NCBI GenBank assembly: GCA_946534895.1
Contig: CAMNDE010000054.1
Span: forward strand, 1 to 24,096
DNA: 24,096 bases
Source: UBA2943 sp946534895
Lineage (GTDB): Bacteria > Bacillota > Clostridia > Christensenellales > Aristaeellaceae
Reading direction: 5' to 3'
The notes beneath the pieces were generated by a model. The model worked only from the letters and a program-made list of their open reading frames with translations. It did no database searches and had not been told where the DNA came from. Each line of letters opens with the position of its first letter. The first letter of the stretch is position 1. Below, one piece after another: positions 1-7,161 of the stretch. Made by a program: the position numbers and the translations under genes.

Positions 1-9
1 TTTTTCTTC

Positions 10-38
10 TTGACGATTGCAGGGCGGCAGACTATAAT
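10..38 (+). promoter_or_regulatory. Vegetative promoter of the MFS gene
   Basis: TTGACG at 10-15 and a perfect TATAAT at 33-38 are separated by exactly 17 bp. Transcription should begin near 45, leaving about 36 nt of leader before the preferred start codon at 81. Confidence 0.85.
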
Positions 39-80
39 GCCTGCAATTTCCCACTCAGCAGGATGAAAGGACGCGTATGC

Positions 81-1460
81 ATGCGGCTTCTTCTCAGACA
101 CTCCGGTCCGTCCTCCCTTTCCCTTCTCTACGATGAATTCCGGCTTTCCAAGGCGGTCCGGCGCAGCCTGAATCTGATCCTGCTTGCCAACCTCTTCGGC
201 AATCTGCACGGCATCATCTGCGGCGGCGGCACCACGGCCATGGTGGGCCTGGCCAACGAACTGCACGCAGGCGATCTTGCCTTCGGCCTGATCAACGGCA
301 TTCCCCAGGCGGCGGCGCTTCTGCAGATCCCGTTCTCCGTGCTGGTCAGCCGGACCCATGCCCGGAAAAAGTACATGCTCACCTTCGGGCTGTTTTCCAG
401 GGCCCTGTGGATCCTGTTTGGACTGATCCCCCTGATTATCCCGGCCAGTCCGGCCTGGCTGCCCCTGTGGACCATGATCTTCCTGCTGGGCATTTCCTCC
501 TGCTGCGGATCGGTCATCAATGTGTGCTGGCTGCCCTGGTTTTCGGACCTGGCGCCCATACGGCTGCGCGGACAGTGGTTTTCCGTGCGTGACATGCTGG
601 TGGCCGGCGCCAACCTGGGCTTCGGGCTTCTGGTGGCATGGCTTCTGGATACGCTTCCGGTCTATAACCGGTATATCGTGGTCTTTGCCATGGGCGGCGT
701 GCTGGGCATGCTGGACATGATCTGCTTCGGCTTCTGTACGGAACAGTTCAGTGACCCGCCGAGAAAGGAAAAGCTCGGCACGGTGCTCAGGCATATCCGG
801 GACAACGGTCCCTTCTGCCGCCTGGTCATCATGTGGACGGCCTGGTGCTTTGCCTCAAACCTTTGCGGACCATATCTGGGCCGCTATTCCATCAATGACA
901 TGGGTCTTTCCTTCATGCAGATGACGGTGTTCGGCACGGCGGCCTCCGCCATTGCCACCGTGCTGGTCATGCCGAGGTGGGGGCGTGAGCTGAACCATTA
1001 CGGCAGCCGGAACGTGATGCAGATCGCCACTCTGGCCACCTCCGTCACCGACCTGTTCTATCTCTTCTCCACGCCGGGCAGCGTCTGGCCGGTGCTTCTG
1101 CGCAATTTCATCGGCGCGGCCTGCTGGAGCGGATGCAACCTGGCCGCCAACAATCTGCAGCTTTCCTTCTCGCCGGATGAGGGCCGGCCCTCCTATATCG
1201 CCGTGTTTGCCTGCATCACGTCCCTTGTGGGCGTGGCCCTGGGCACACTGTGCGGCGGAACGCTTCTGGAAACCTGGGAAAGCTTCGGCTGGTTCACCGG
1301 TGGGCTGGACCGCCTGAAAGTGCTGGTGCTGCTCTCCGCCGGACTGCGCTTTGCGGTGACCTTCCTGCTGGTGCCGCGCCTGGACAGGGGGAGCGATGAG
1401 GAAAACGCAAAGCTTCCCGGTATCTTCCGTATCTTTTCCGGAAAGCGCGGCGGAAAGTGA
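81..1460 (+). CDS. MFS transporter
   Basis: This is a polytopic inner-membrane protein of 459 residues with about twelve hydrophobic segments, the size and pattern of a major facilitator superfamily carrier. A short basic loop after the early helices (SRTHARKK) resembles the conserved loop between helices 2 and 3 of MFS proteins. The substrate cannot be read from the sequence; the glycosidase genes nearby make a sugar or glycoside plausible, which is inference. I chose ATG 81 because AAAGGA at 66-71 lies nine bases upstream. ATG 63 is in frame but has only a poor ribosome-binding site and sits about 18 nt from the predicted transcription start. The gene has its own promoter and terminator, so it is probably monocistronic. 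A drug or peptide exporter of the same superfamily remains possible. Confidence 0.85.
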   Translation: MRLLLRHSGPSSLSLLYDEFRLSKAVRRSLNLILLANLFGNLHGIICGGGTTAMVGLANELHAGDLAFGLINGIPQAAALLQIPFSVLVSRTHARKKYMLTFGLFSRALWILFGLIPLIIPASPAWLPLWTMIFLLGISSCCGSVINVCWLPWFSDLAPIRLRGQWFSVRDMLVAGANLGFGLLVAWLLDTLPVYNRYIVVFAMGGVLGMLDMICFGFCTEQFSDPPRKEKLGTVLRHIRDNGPFCRLVIMWTAWCFASNLCGPYLGRYSINDMGLSFMQMTVFGTAASAIATVLVMPRWGRELNHYGSRNVMQIATLATSVTDLFYLFSTPGSVWPVLLRNFIGAACWSGCNLAANNLQLSFSPDEGRPSYIAVFACITSLVGVALGTLCGGTLLETWESFGWFTGGLDRLKVLVLLSAGLRFAVTFLLVPRLDRGSDEENAKLPGIFRIFSGKRGGK

Positions 1461-1480
1461 CCGATATCTGTCTTTTTCTC

Positions 1481-1508
1481 GAAGCGGCCTGATCGCCGCT
1501 TCTTTTTT
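1481..1508 (+). terminator. Rho-independent terminator of the MFS gene
   Basis: An 8-bp stem (GAAGCGGC at 1481-1488 with GCCGCTTC at 1495-1502) closes a 6-base loop and is followed by six T residues. Confidence 0.9.
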
Positions 1509-1521
1509 CGTGCCTCCGGTC

Positions 1522-1539
1522 TCTGAAACCGGTTTCAGA
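1522..1539. promoter_or_regulatory. 18-bp perfect palindrome, cre-like operator
   Basis: The sequence TCTGAAACCGGTTTCAGA is identical to its reverse complement. Its core, 1524-1537 (TGAAACCGGTTTCA), satisfies every fixed position of the CcpA catabolite-responsive element consensus TGWAANCGNTNWCA. It lies between the MFS terminator and the HdeD-like promoter, centred about 100 bp upstream of the predicted start of transcription. A dedicated LacI-family repressor could use the same kind of site. Confidence 0.65.
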
Positions 1540-1597
1540 ATGTGCTGACAGGCATGGGCGTCCGGAAGGAGACAGGAAGTCAGATGCGAACAAGTTC

Positions 1598-1626
1598 TTG
1601 ACGATGATGTATATTGCTGAGATAAT
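1598..1626 (+). promoter_or_regulatory. Vegetative promoter of the HdeD-like gene
   Basis: TTGACG at 1598-1603 and GATAAT at 1621-1626 are 17 bp apart. Transcription should start near 1633, so the in-frame ATG at 1632 would fall at or before the RNA end. This supports the start at 1671. Confidence 0.8.
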
Positions 1627-1670
1627 TACACATGGCTAACAAAATGCGTACAGAAAAGGAGAAGAAGCAT

Positions 1671-2210
1671 ATGTCAAAAGAATCCAGGAAAGCCGGAGGG
1701 GTGAAAAAATTCTACGGCGTGAGCCGCAGGATCTGGACCTCCGTGCTGCTCGCGGCGCTGGGTCTGGTGCTCATTGTCTGGCCGGCGTCATCGGTGGCGG
1801 CCATTGTCCGTCTGGTGGGCATTGCCCTGATCGTCATCGGAACCGTGGGCCTGGTGCAGCAGATCATGGCCCGGGAGGACAAGAAGGTTTCCCGCGTGGT
1901 CCGCTCGCTGCCGAACCTCGCGTTTCTTGCAGCCGGCATCTGGGTGCTGGTGAACCCGGTCATGTTTGAAAACCTGATCCATTTTGTGCTGGGCATCACC
2001 ATACTGATCTTCAGCCTGAAGGATCTGATTCTGGCCATAAAGGCAAAGAAGGAAAAGCTCTGGCTGATCCTGCCGGTCATCGGCATTGTCCTGGGCATCC
2101 TGATCCTGGTCAATCCCTTCGGCTCGTTCCGCGCCTTCGCGGTATTTGCGGGCATTGCGCTGCTCTACACAGGCGCTGCGTCCCTGGTCAATGAAGTGCG
2201 TTCCAGATAA
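1671..2210 (+). CDS. HdeD/DUF308 family membrane protein
   Basis: This 179-residue protein has a short basic N-terminus followed by about six hydrophobic helices arranged as repeated hairpins. Phrases such as GLVLIVWPASS, GIWVLVNPVMFENLIHFVLGI and GIVLGILILVNPFGS show the recurrent 'G-x-L-x-x-x-x-P' pattern of the HdeD/DUF308 family. HdeD is an acid-resistance membrane protein in Escherichia coli; in Firmicutes the molecular role of this family is not established. ATG 1671 is preferred because AAGGAG lies nine bases upstream and the other in-frame ATG (1632) coincides with the predicted transcription start. The gene stands alone between a promoter and a terminator. The cre-like palindrome upstream suggests, but does not prove, control by carbon supply. 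Confidence 0.85.
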   Translation: MSKESRKAGGVKKFYGVSRRIWTSVLLAALGLVLIVWPASSVAAIVRLVGIALIVIGTVGLVQQIMAREDKKVSRVVRSLPNLAFLAAGIWVLVNPVMFENLIHFVLGITILIFSLKDLILAIKAKKEKLWLILPVIGIVLGILILVNPFGSFRAFAVFAGIALLYTGAASLVNEVRSR

Positions 2211-2217
2211 GCACATG

Positions 2218-2246
2218 AAGCACGGCAGAACCTGCCGTGCTTTTCC
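2218..2246 (+). terminator. Rho-independent terminator of the HdeD-like gene
   Basis: GCACGGCAG (2220-2228) pairs with CTGCCGTGC (2232-2240) around a 3-base loop. Flanking A and T runs extend the stem, and TTTT follows. Confidence 0.9.
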
Positions 2247-2315
2247 TGTGGCCGGATGCAGAGAAGGCTTCCGGCCGGGTATATGGCAAAAACACATTCA
2301 GGACAGGACATGCGG

Positions 2316-2344
2316 TTGCCGCGCATGGATTTTGCCACTATAAT
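2316..2344 (+). promoter_or_regulatory. Vegetative promoter of the M28 peptidase gene
   Basis: TTGCCG at 2316-2321 and a perfect TATAAT at 2339-2344 are 17 bp apart. The leader to ATG 2397 is about 46 nt. Confidence 0.8.
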
Positions 2345-2396
2345 GAATCCATGAAACAGAATCTGCACAGAGGATGCATGCAAACAGGAGGACAGG

Positions 2397-3629
2397 ATGA
2401 AATCAGAGAGACTGCAGGCCATTTTTGAGGCAACCGCCTTCCCGCATACCAGCGGCAGCGCGGAGGAACTCCGCGTGGCGGAATACCTGAAGTCGTGCTG
2501 CGAGGAACTGGGCGTTCCGGCACATCTGGAAGCGTTCCGCGTGGCCATGGCGGACATGGAAAGCTGCTCCGTGACCGCGGACGGAGAGGACATACCCTGC
2601 AAGGCCTTCCACGGCTGCGGCAGCGGGGAGATTGAAGGCGAACTGTATTACATGCCGGCGCTGGACCCGGTTTCCATGGCCGGAGCCAGGGACCGGATTG
2701 TGCTGCTGGACACCCAGGGCATCGGATTCTATGGATATCAGGACCTCATGAAGGCCGGCGCGAAGGGCATTCTGTTCCAGTACGGGAACATGTATTATCC
2801 GCAGCAGGACATTGACCAGCGCGATCTGCGGGAAGCGGTGCGCGGGGACGCGGGCAAGGTGCTCTGCGCCATGATCCATTCCTCCTCGGCGGTGGATCTG
2901 GTGCGCCGGGGCGTGAAGCGCGTGAGGATCTGCGTTCAGCAGAAGGAGTATGACGGCGAGTCCCATAACGTGGTGGCGGAGCTGCCCGGGAGGCGGGACG
3001 AATGGATCACCATGACGGCCCACTATGACTCCACCTCCCTTTCCAACGGCGCCTATGACAACATGACGGGCTGCGTCGGGCTGCTGGGCACCATGGAGTT
3101 CATGAAGGACCGGGAGCGGAACTATGGTCTGCGCTTTGTGTTCTGCGGCAGCGAGGAGCGCGGGCTCCTAGGCTCGAAGGCCTATGTGCGGGATCACAAG
3201 GATGAGATGGAAAAGACCGTGCTGAACATCAACCTGGACATGATCGGCACCATCATGGGCAAGTTCATTGCCCGCATTTCCGCCGAGGACAAGCTGGCGC
3301 ATTATCTGTCCTATATGGGCGCCGAGCTCGGTTTCCCGGTGGCGGCGAAGACCGGCGTATACTCCAGCGATTCCACGCCCTTTGCCGACAGCGGCGTGCC
3401 CGCTGTATCCATGGCCAGGATTGCCGGCGGCAATGTGGCGCCGATCCACTGCCGGTATGACACCATGGACGTGCTGTCCATGGAGCAGATCCAGAAGGAC
3501 ATCTGCTTTATCGCCGAGTTTACCCGCCGCATGGCCTGCGCGGCCTGCTGCCCGGTGAGCCGCGAGATTCCCGAGAACGTGAAGAAGGAACTGGACGAAT
3601 ATCTGTTCAGAAAGCGCAGGCCTGACTGA
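2397..3629 (+). CDS. M28 family zinc aminopeptidase
   Basis: This 410-residue protein is a co-catalytic zinc peptidase of family M28, which removes N-terminal residues from peptides. The family's metal and catalytic residues are all visible: His209 and Asp211 in TAHYDS, Asp221 in GAYDNMTG, the Glu pair 253-254 in GSEERGLLGS, Asp281 in LNINLDMIG and His351 in PIHCRYDT. The stretch from about 75 to 195 is the size and place of the PA-like insert often found before the catalytic core. There is no signal peptide, so it should act in the cytoplasm on imported or recycled peptides. AGGAGG at 2386-2391 lies five bases before ATG 2397. It is flanked by its own promoter and terminator. Specificity cannot be read from sequence alone. 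Confidence 0.9.
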   Translation: MKSERLQAIFEATAFPHTSGSAEELRVAEYLKSCCEELGVPAHLEAFRVAMADMESCSVTADGEDIPCKAFHGCGSGEIEGELYYMPALDPVSMAGARDRIVLLDTQGIGFYGYQDLMKAGAKGILFQYGNMYYPQQDIDQRDLREAVRGDAGKVLCAMIHSSSAVDLVRRGVKRVRICVQQKEYDGESHNVVAELPGRRDEWITMTAHYDSTSLSNGAYDNMTGCVGLLGTMEFMKDRERNYGLRFVFCGSEERGLLGSKAYVRDHKDEMEKTVLNINLDMIGTIMGKFIARISAEDKLAHYLSYMGAELGFPVAAKTGVYSSDSTPFADSGVPAVSMARIAGGNVAPIHCRYDTMDVLSMEQIQKDICFIAEFTRRMACAACCPVSREIPENVKKELDEYLFRKRRPD

Positions 3630-3670
3630 CAGATACCCGGCGGTGAGCCGGACGCATAAACAGAATACTT

Positions 3671-3705
3671 ACCGGCCCGGAACCGCCGTTCCGGACCGGT
3701 TTTTC
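3671..3705 (+). terminator. Rho-independent terminator of the M28 peptidase gene
   Basis: ACCGGCCCGGAAC (3671-3683) pairs with GTTCCGGACCGGT (3688-3700) with one mismatch, around a small loop. A run of T residues follows. Confidence 0.88.
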
Positions 3706-3780
3706 TGTCCCGCAGAATCTTTCTGACCCTCAAAAATCCTGTGCCGCGGCCGGGGAAGAACAGGAACGGGGGACGGCGCG

Positions 3781-3802
3781 GAGAATCTTCTCTTCAGAGA
3801 AT
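3781..3802. promoter_or_regulatory. Two overlapping dyads upstream of the glycosidase operon
   Basis: GAGAA-TC-TTCTC (3781-3792) and TTCTCT-TC-AGAGAA (3788-3801) share their central arm, giving three alternating half-sites. They lie about 45-65 bp before the GTG start of the glycosidase operon. I could not find a convincing -10/-35 pair in 3706-3844, so the operon may need an activator. Chance symmetry in purine-rich DNA is possible. Confidence 0.35.
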
Positions 3803-3844
3803 ATGGCGTGATCAGGCAGGTGCTGACGAGAGGAGAGAGCGGCC

Positions 3845-5779
3845 GTGCTGGAGTTGAGAAACGGAGAGACCTTCCTGCGTCTGCGGGAGGACCTGGAATA
3901 TCTGGAATACGGAAACAGCGGGAAAACCTGGAGCACGGGAAAGCCGTTCCGGTTTTCCTGGGACGGGGGCGTCACCATCAGCGCTGCGGATATCCGGAAG
4001 AAACAGGTGCGTGTGTCGGAAAATGAGATCGGGATCGACCTTGCCGGCTTCGTCTTTGCCGCCAGGTTCCCGGGCAACAGCTACTGCCGTCCGGCACCGG
4101 AGTATACGCCGGACCTTGGCATGCACCTGTCCCTGTGCCTGGACGGGGATGATCTGGTGATCCGGGCATCGCCCATGGAGCATGTGGGAAGCCTGCATAT
4201 GCATGTCATGCTGGCCCAGGGGCTCATGCAGGTATCCACGGAAGAAAAGGCCGAAGTGTATATCCCCTCGGACTACGGCATGCGTTTTGACTGTCCGCGC
4301 CGCGACATATGGTCGCGCAGCTTTGAGCCCTCAGCGGCCTGGTCGCTGCCCGTGCACGGCGTGTTCACGCCGGAGGGAGGGCTCGGCATGTGGTGCGAGG
4401 ACCCGGACCGGGACTATGTCATGGCCTGCAATACGGACCGCGAACCCATGCTGTCCCTAATTTGCCGCGAGATCTATGATGACATGGCCAATGAAAAGCG
4501 GGAAATCCGGTTCATGCTCTTTGGCCCCGGGGAGGATTTCCGGAGCCTTGCCCTGCGCTGCCGGGAACTCCGGAAGAAAACCGGGCGCTTTGTGACGCTG
4601 TGTGAGAAGGCGGAGAAGCGTCCTGTCGCGGCGCAGCTGCCCGGCACCGTGTTCTGGAAGCACAATGTGTACTTTGACCATCGGCCGCCTGGCGTGAACA
4701 GGACATACAGCCTGTACACGGCCGGACCGGAGTGGCACGAGAACGAGGGCATGCCGGGCAACTGGACTGCGGAGGAAGTGTTTGAAACGGCCCGGGAAAG
4801 AGGATTCGACCGGGTAACGGTCTGCAATACCGGCTGGAACCGGGACGGGTTTGACGCCGGATATCCCGCGCGCTTTCCGGTGAGCGCGGAGCGCGGCGGC
4901 GAGGAAGGCTTCCGCCGGGCATCGGGAATGGCGCAGGCCATGTCACCGGGGTATTTCCTGAACGTGCACGACAATTACCAGGACGCCTATGAGACGGACG
5001 CCTTTGACGCTCGGGAGATGGTCCAGCAGTATCCGGGAACGCCTCTGCGGGGCGGTGTATGGCGCGGCGGACAGGCCTATGTCATGTGCTCAGCAAACGG
5101 GCTCCGGTATGCCAGGCGGGATATACCGCGCCTGGCGGAGATTTCCGGAAAAGGCTGCATGTATATAGACGTGTTTGCCAACTGTCCGCTCCTGTGCTGC
5201 CGCGCGCCAGGGCATATGCAGACAAGGCGGCAGGACTGGATGAGCAAGCGCGAAATCTGCGCCGTTGCCCTTCAATACGTGGGTGCCCTGGCCGTGGAGG
5301 GCTGCGGCACGGATCTGTATGCGGACCTCATTGACATCGGGGCCTATGGAAACCTGCATTTCGGGCAGTTCCCGCCGCGCTCCGACGGTCCGCATCCGGT
5401 GCCGGTGCCTCTGTGGCAGATGGTGTATCATGACTGCGTGCTCAACTATTTCGGAGAAGGATACTCGCCGGTGCACGGCAGCGAGTACAGGCTGTATCAG
5501 GCACTGTACACGCTCCTGCCTACGTCCTTTGATGACCATGCCAAGCGCATCTCCTTTGAGCTGCGATCCGCCTTCACCGCGGCCATGACGGATTTTGAGG
5601 ACCTGGTGCCGAGATGGGTCAGCGTGGACCCGGACGGCTCGTTCCATACTCACGGCGTGGCCCGGAGCCGGTATGAAAATGGCACGCAGGTGATTGCCAA
5701 TTTTGAGGACACACCCTTTGCATGGGCGGGACATGAAATACCGCCCAGGGATTTTCTGGTACTTGGGACGGAAGCATAA
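3845..5779 (+). CDS. Divergent retaining glycosidase-like protein (DUF5696/GH129/GH101-like)
   Basis: This 644-residue protein has no signal peptide. It has an N-terminal beta-rich half (about 1-250), a central barrel-like domain (about 265-560) and a short C-terminal beta domain (about 590-644, with YENGTQVIANF). In the barrel, FLNVHDNYQDAY (371-382), CSANGLRYARRDIPRL, MYIDVFAN (Asp442) and ALAVEGCGTD (Glu485) match the order of motifs in the DUF5696/GH129/GH101-type enzymes. By analogy Asp442 would be the nucleophile and Glu485 the acid/base; this is inference from pattern, not alignment. The start is GTG with AGGAG nine bases upstream. GH1 follows 19 bp later, so the two are probably one operon and act in sequence on the same glycan. 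The substrate is unknown; alpha-linked GalNAc, as in GH129, is only one candidate. Confidence 0.6.
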   Translation: MLELRNGETFLRLREDLEYLEYGNSGKTWSTGKPFRFSWDGGVTISAADIRKKQVRVSENEIGIDLAGFVFAARFPGNSYCRPAPEYTPDLGMHLSLCLDGDDLVIRASPMEHVGSLHMHVMLAQGLMQVSTEEKAEVYIPSDYGMRFDCPRRDIWSRSFEPSAAWSLPVHGVFTPEGGLGMWCEDPDRDYVMACNTDREPMLSLICREIYDDMANEKREIRFMLFGPGEDFRSLALRCRELRKKTGRFVTLCEKAEKRPVAAQLPGTVFWKHNVYFDHRPPGVNRTYSLYTAGPEWHENEGMPGNWTAEEVFETARERGFDRVTVCNTGWNRDGFDAGYPARFPVSAERGGEEGFRRASGMAQAMSPGYFLNVHDNYQDAYETDAFDAREMVQQYPGTPLRGGVWRGGQAYVMCSANGLRYARRDIPRLAEISGKGCMYIDVFANCPLLCCRAPGHMQTRRQDWMSKREICAVALQYVGALAVEGCGTDLYADLIDIGAYGNLHFGQFPPRSDGPHPVPVPLWQMVYHDCVLNYFGEGYSPVHGSEYRLYQALYTLLPTSFDDHAKRISFELRSAFTAAMTDFEDLVPRWVSVDPDGSFHTHGVARSRYENGTQVIANFEDTPFAWAGHEIPPRDFLVLGTEA

Positions 5780-5798
5780 CAGACAGGAGGAGATCAGC

Positions 5799-7109
5799 AT
5801 GGGATTTGACCAAAATTTTCTCTGGGGCGCGGCCAGCGCGGACTACCAGGTGGAAGGCGCGTACCTGGACGACGGGAAAGGCCTGGGCATCTGGGACGCG
5901 CTGAGCGAGGGCCATGTAAAGCACGGGGATAACGGAAACGTGGCCTGTGACCACTATCACCGGTTCCGGGAAGACATCGCGCTCATGAAGCAGATCGGGC
6001 TGAAGGCCTACCGCTTTTCCGTCAGCTGGCCGAGGGTCATGCCGGAGGAAGGCCGGGTAAACGGGAAGGGCGTGGCGTTCTACAAGGAGCTGGTCCGGGA
6101 GCTCACCGAGGCCGGGATTCAGCCCATGTGCACACTGTTCCACTGGAACCTGCCCATGTGGGCCTATGAAAAGGGCGGATGGCTCTGGGACGGGATCAGC
6201 GATGCGTTTGCGGATTTTGCCCGGGTTGTCGTGGACGCGCTGTCGGACAGCGTATCCGTGTGGATGACGCTGAATGAACCGGCCTGCTTTATCGGTGCGG
6301 GCTATCTCTACGGATTCCACGCGCCCTTTGAAAAGCATGCCGGCGATGAGGACAGGACGGCGCGCCTGGTGCGCAATACGCTGCTTGCCCACGGGAAGGC
6401 GCTGTCGGTGATCCGATCCGGCGCCAGGACCGCGCCTCGGATCGGGCTTGCCCTGAACGCGTCAATATATACGCCGGTAAACGGCAGGAGCCTGGACGAA
6501 GCGAAGAAAATGACCTTTGCGGACCCGCACTCCGTGTTCTGCGCCGCCTGCTGGATGGACCCGATCGTGAAGGGCGAGCTGCCCGATTTTCTGAAAGGAT
6601 ATGTCAGCGAAGAAGATCTGAAGGTGATGCATCAGCCCATCGACTTTTTCGGATACAACTGCTACAGTTCCTCCGATTATGAAGACAACTTTGCGCCCAA
6701 TCCCCTGGTGTATCCGGGCATGCCGCGCACGGCCATGGGCTGGGCCATCACGCCGGACGCGCTGTACTGGGCGGCCCGGATCTTCCATGACCGCTATCAT
6801 CTGCCGATCCTGATCACGGAGAACGGCATGGCCAATATTGACTTTGTCATGAGCGACGGCATGGTGCACGACCCGCAGCGCATTGAGTACCTGAAGGGGT
6901 ATATCCGTGGCCTGCGGCGTGCGGCGGAAGAGGGCATTCCGGTCATGGGCTACATGTACTGGTCCATCATGGACAATTTCGAGTGGGCTGACGGATATGA
7001 CAAGCGCTTCGGCCTGATTCATGTGGATTACGGGACCCAGAAGCGCACGCTCAAGGATTCGGCGCTCTGGTACGGAGAGGTCATCCGGAGCAACGGAGAC
7101 TGTCTGTAA
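5799..7109 (+). CDS. GH1 beta-glucosidase
   Basis: This 436-residue protein is a complete glycoside hydrolase family 1 enzyme, a retaining beta-glycosidase with a TIM barrel. The start has the typical FLWGAASADYQVEGA. The acid/base is Glu160 in WMTLNEP and the nucleophile is Glu341 in ILITENG. The C-terminal DNFEWADGYDKRFG has the Glu-Trp of enzymes acting on unphosphorylated glucosides, rather than the Ser found in 6-phospho-beta-glucosidases; no PTS components are visible nearby, which agrees. ATG 5799 is preferred over the ATG at 5694 because AGGAGGAGA lies just upstream and the protein then begins at the conserved position. The earlier start would overlap the upstream glycosidase-like gene. 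With no signal peptide, it should cleave imported oligosaccharides in the cytoplasm. Confidence 0.95.
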   Translation: MGFDQNFLWGAASADYQVEGAYLDDGKGLGIWDALSEGHVKHGDNGNVACDHYHRFREDIALMKQIGLKAYRFSVSWPRVMPEEGRVNGKGVAFYKELVRELTEAGIQPMCTLFHWNLPMWAYEKGGWLWDGISDAFADFARVVVDALSDSVSVWMTLNEPACFIGAGYLYGFHAPFEKHAGDEDRTARLVRNTLLAHGKALSVIRSGARTAPRIGLALNASIYTPVNGRSLDEAKKMTFADPHSVFCAACWMDPIVKGELPDFLKGYVSEEDLKVMHQPIDFFGYNCYSSSDYEDNFAPNPLVYPGMPRTAMGWAITPDALYWAARIFHDRYHLPILITENGMANIDFVMSDGMVHDPQRIEYLKGYIRGLRRAAEEGIPVMGYMYWSIMDNFEWADGYDKRFGLIHVDYGTQKRTLKDSALWYGEVIRSNGDCL

Positions 7110-7114
7110 CTATG

Positions 7115-7142
7115 AAAAGGCACAGCCGCGGCTGTGCCTTTT
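7115..7142. terminator. Bidirectional terminator between GH1 and the beta-helix gene
   Basis: A perfect 28-bp palindrome: the 12-bp arms 7115-7126 and 7131-7142 enclose CGCG, with AAAA at one edge and TTTT at the other. It can end transcription from both convergent genes. Confidence 0.92.
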
Positions 7143-7161
7143 CAGGTGCGTTCTGTTCGGT

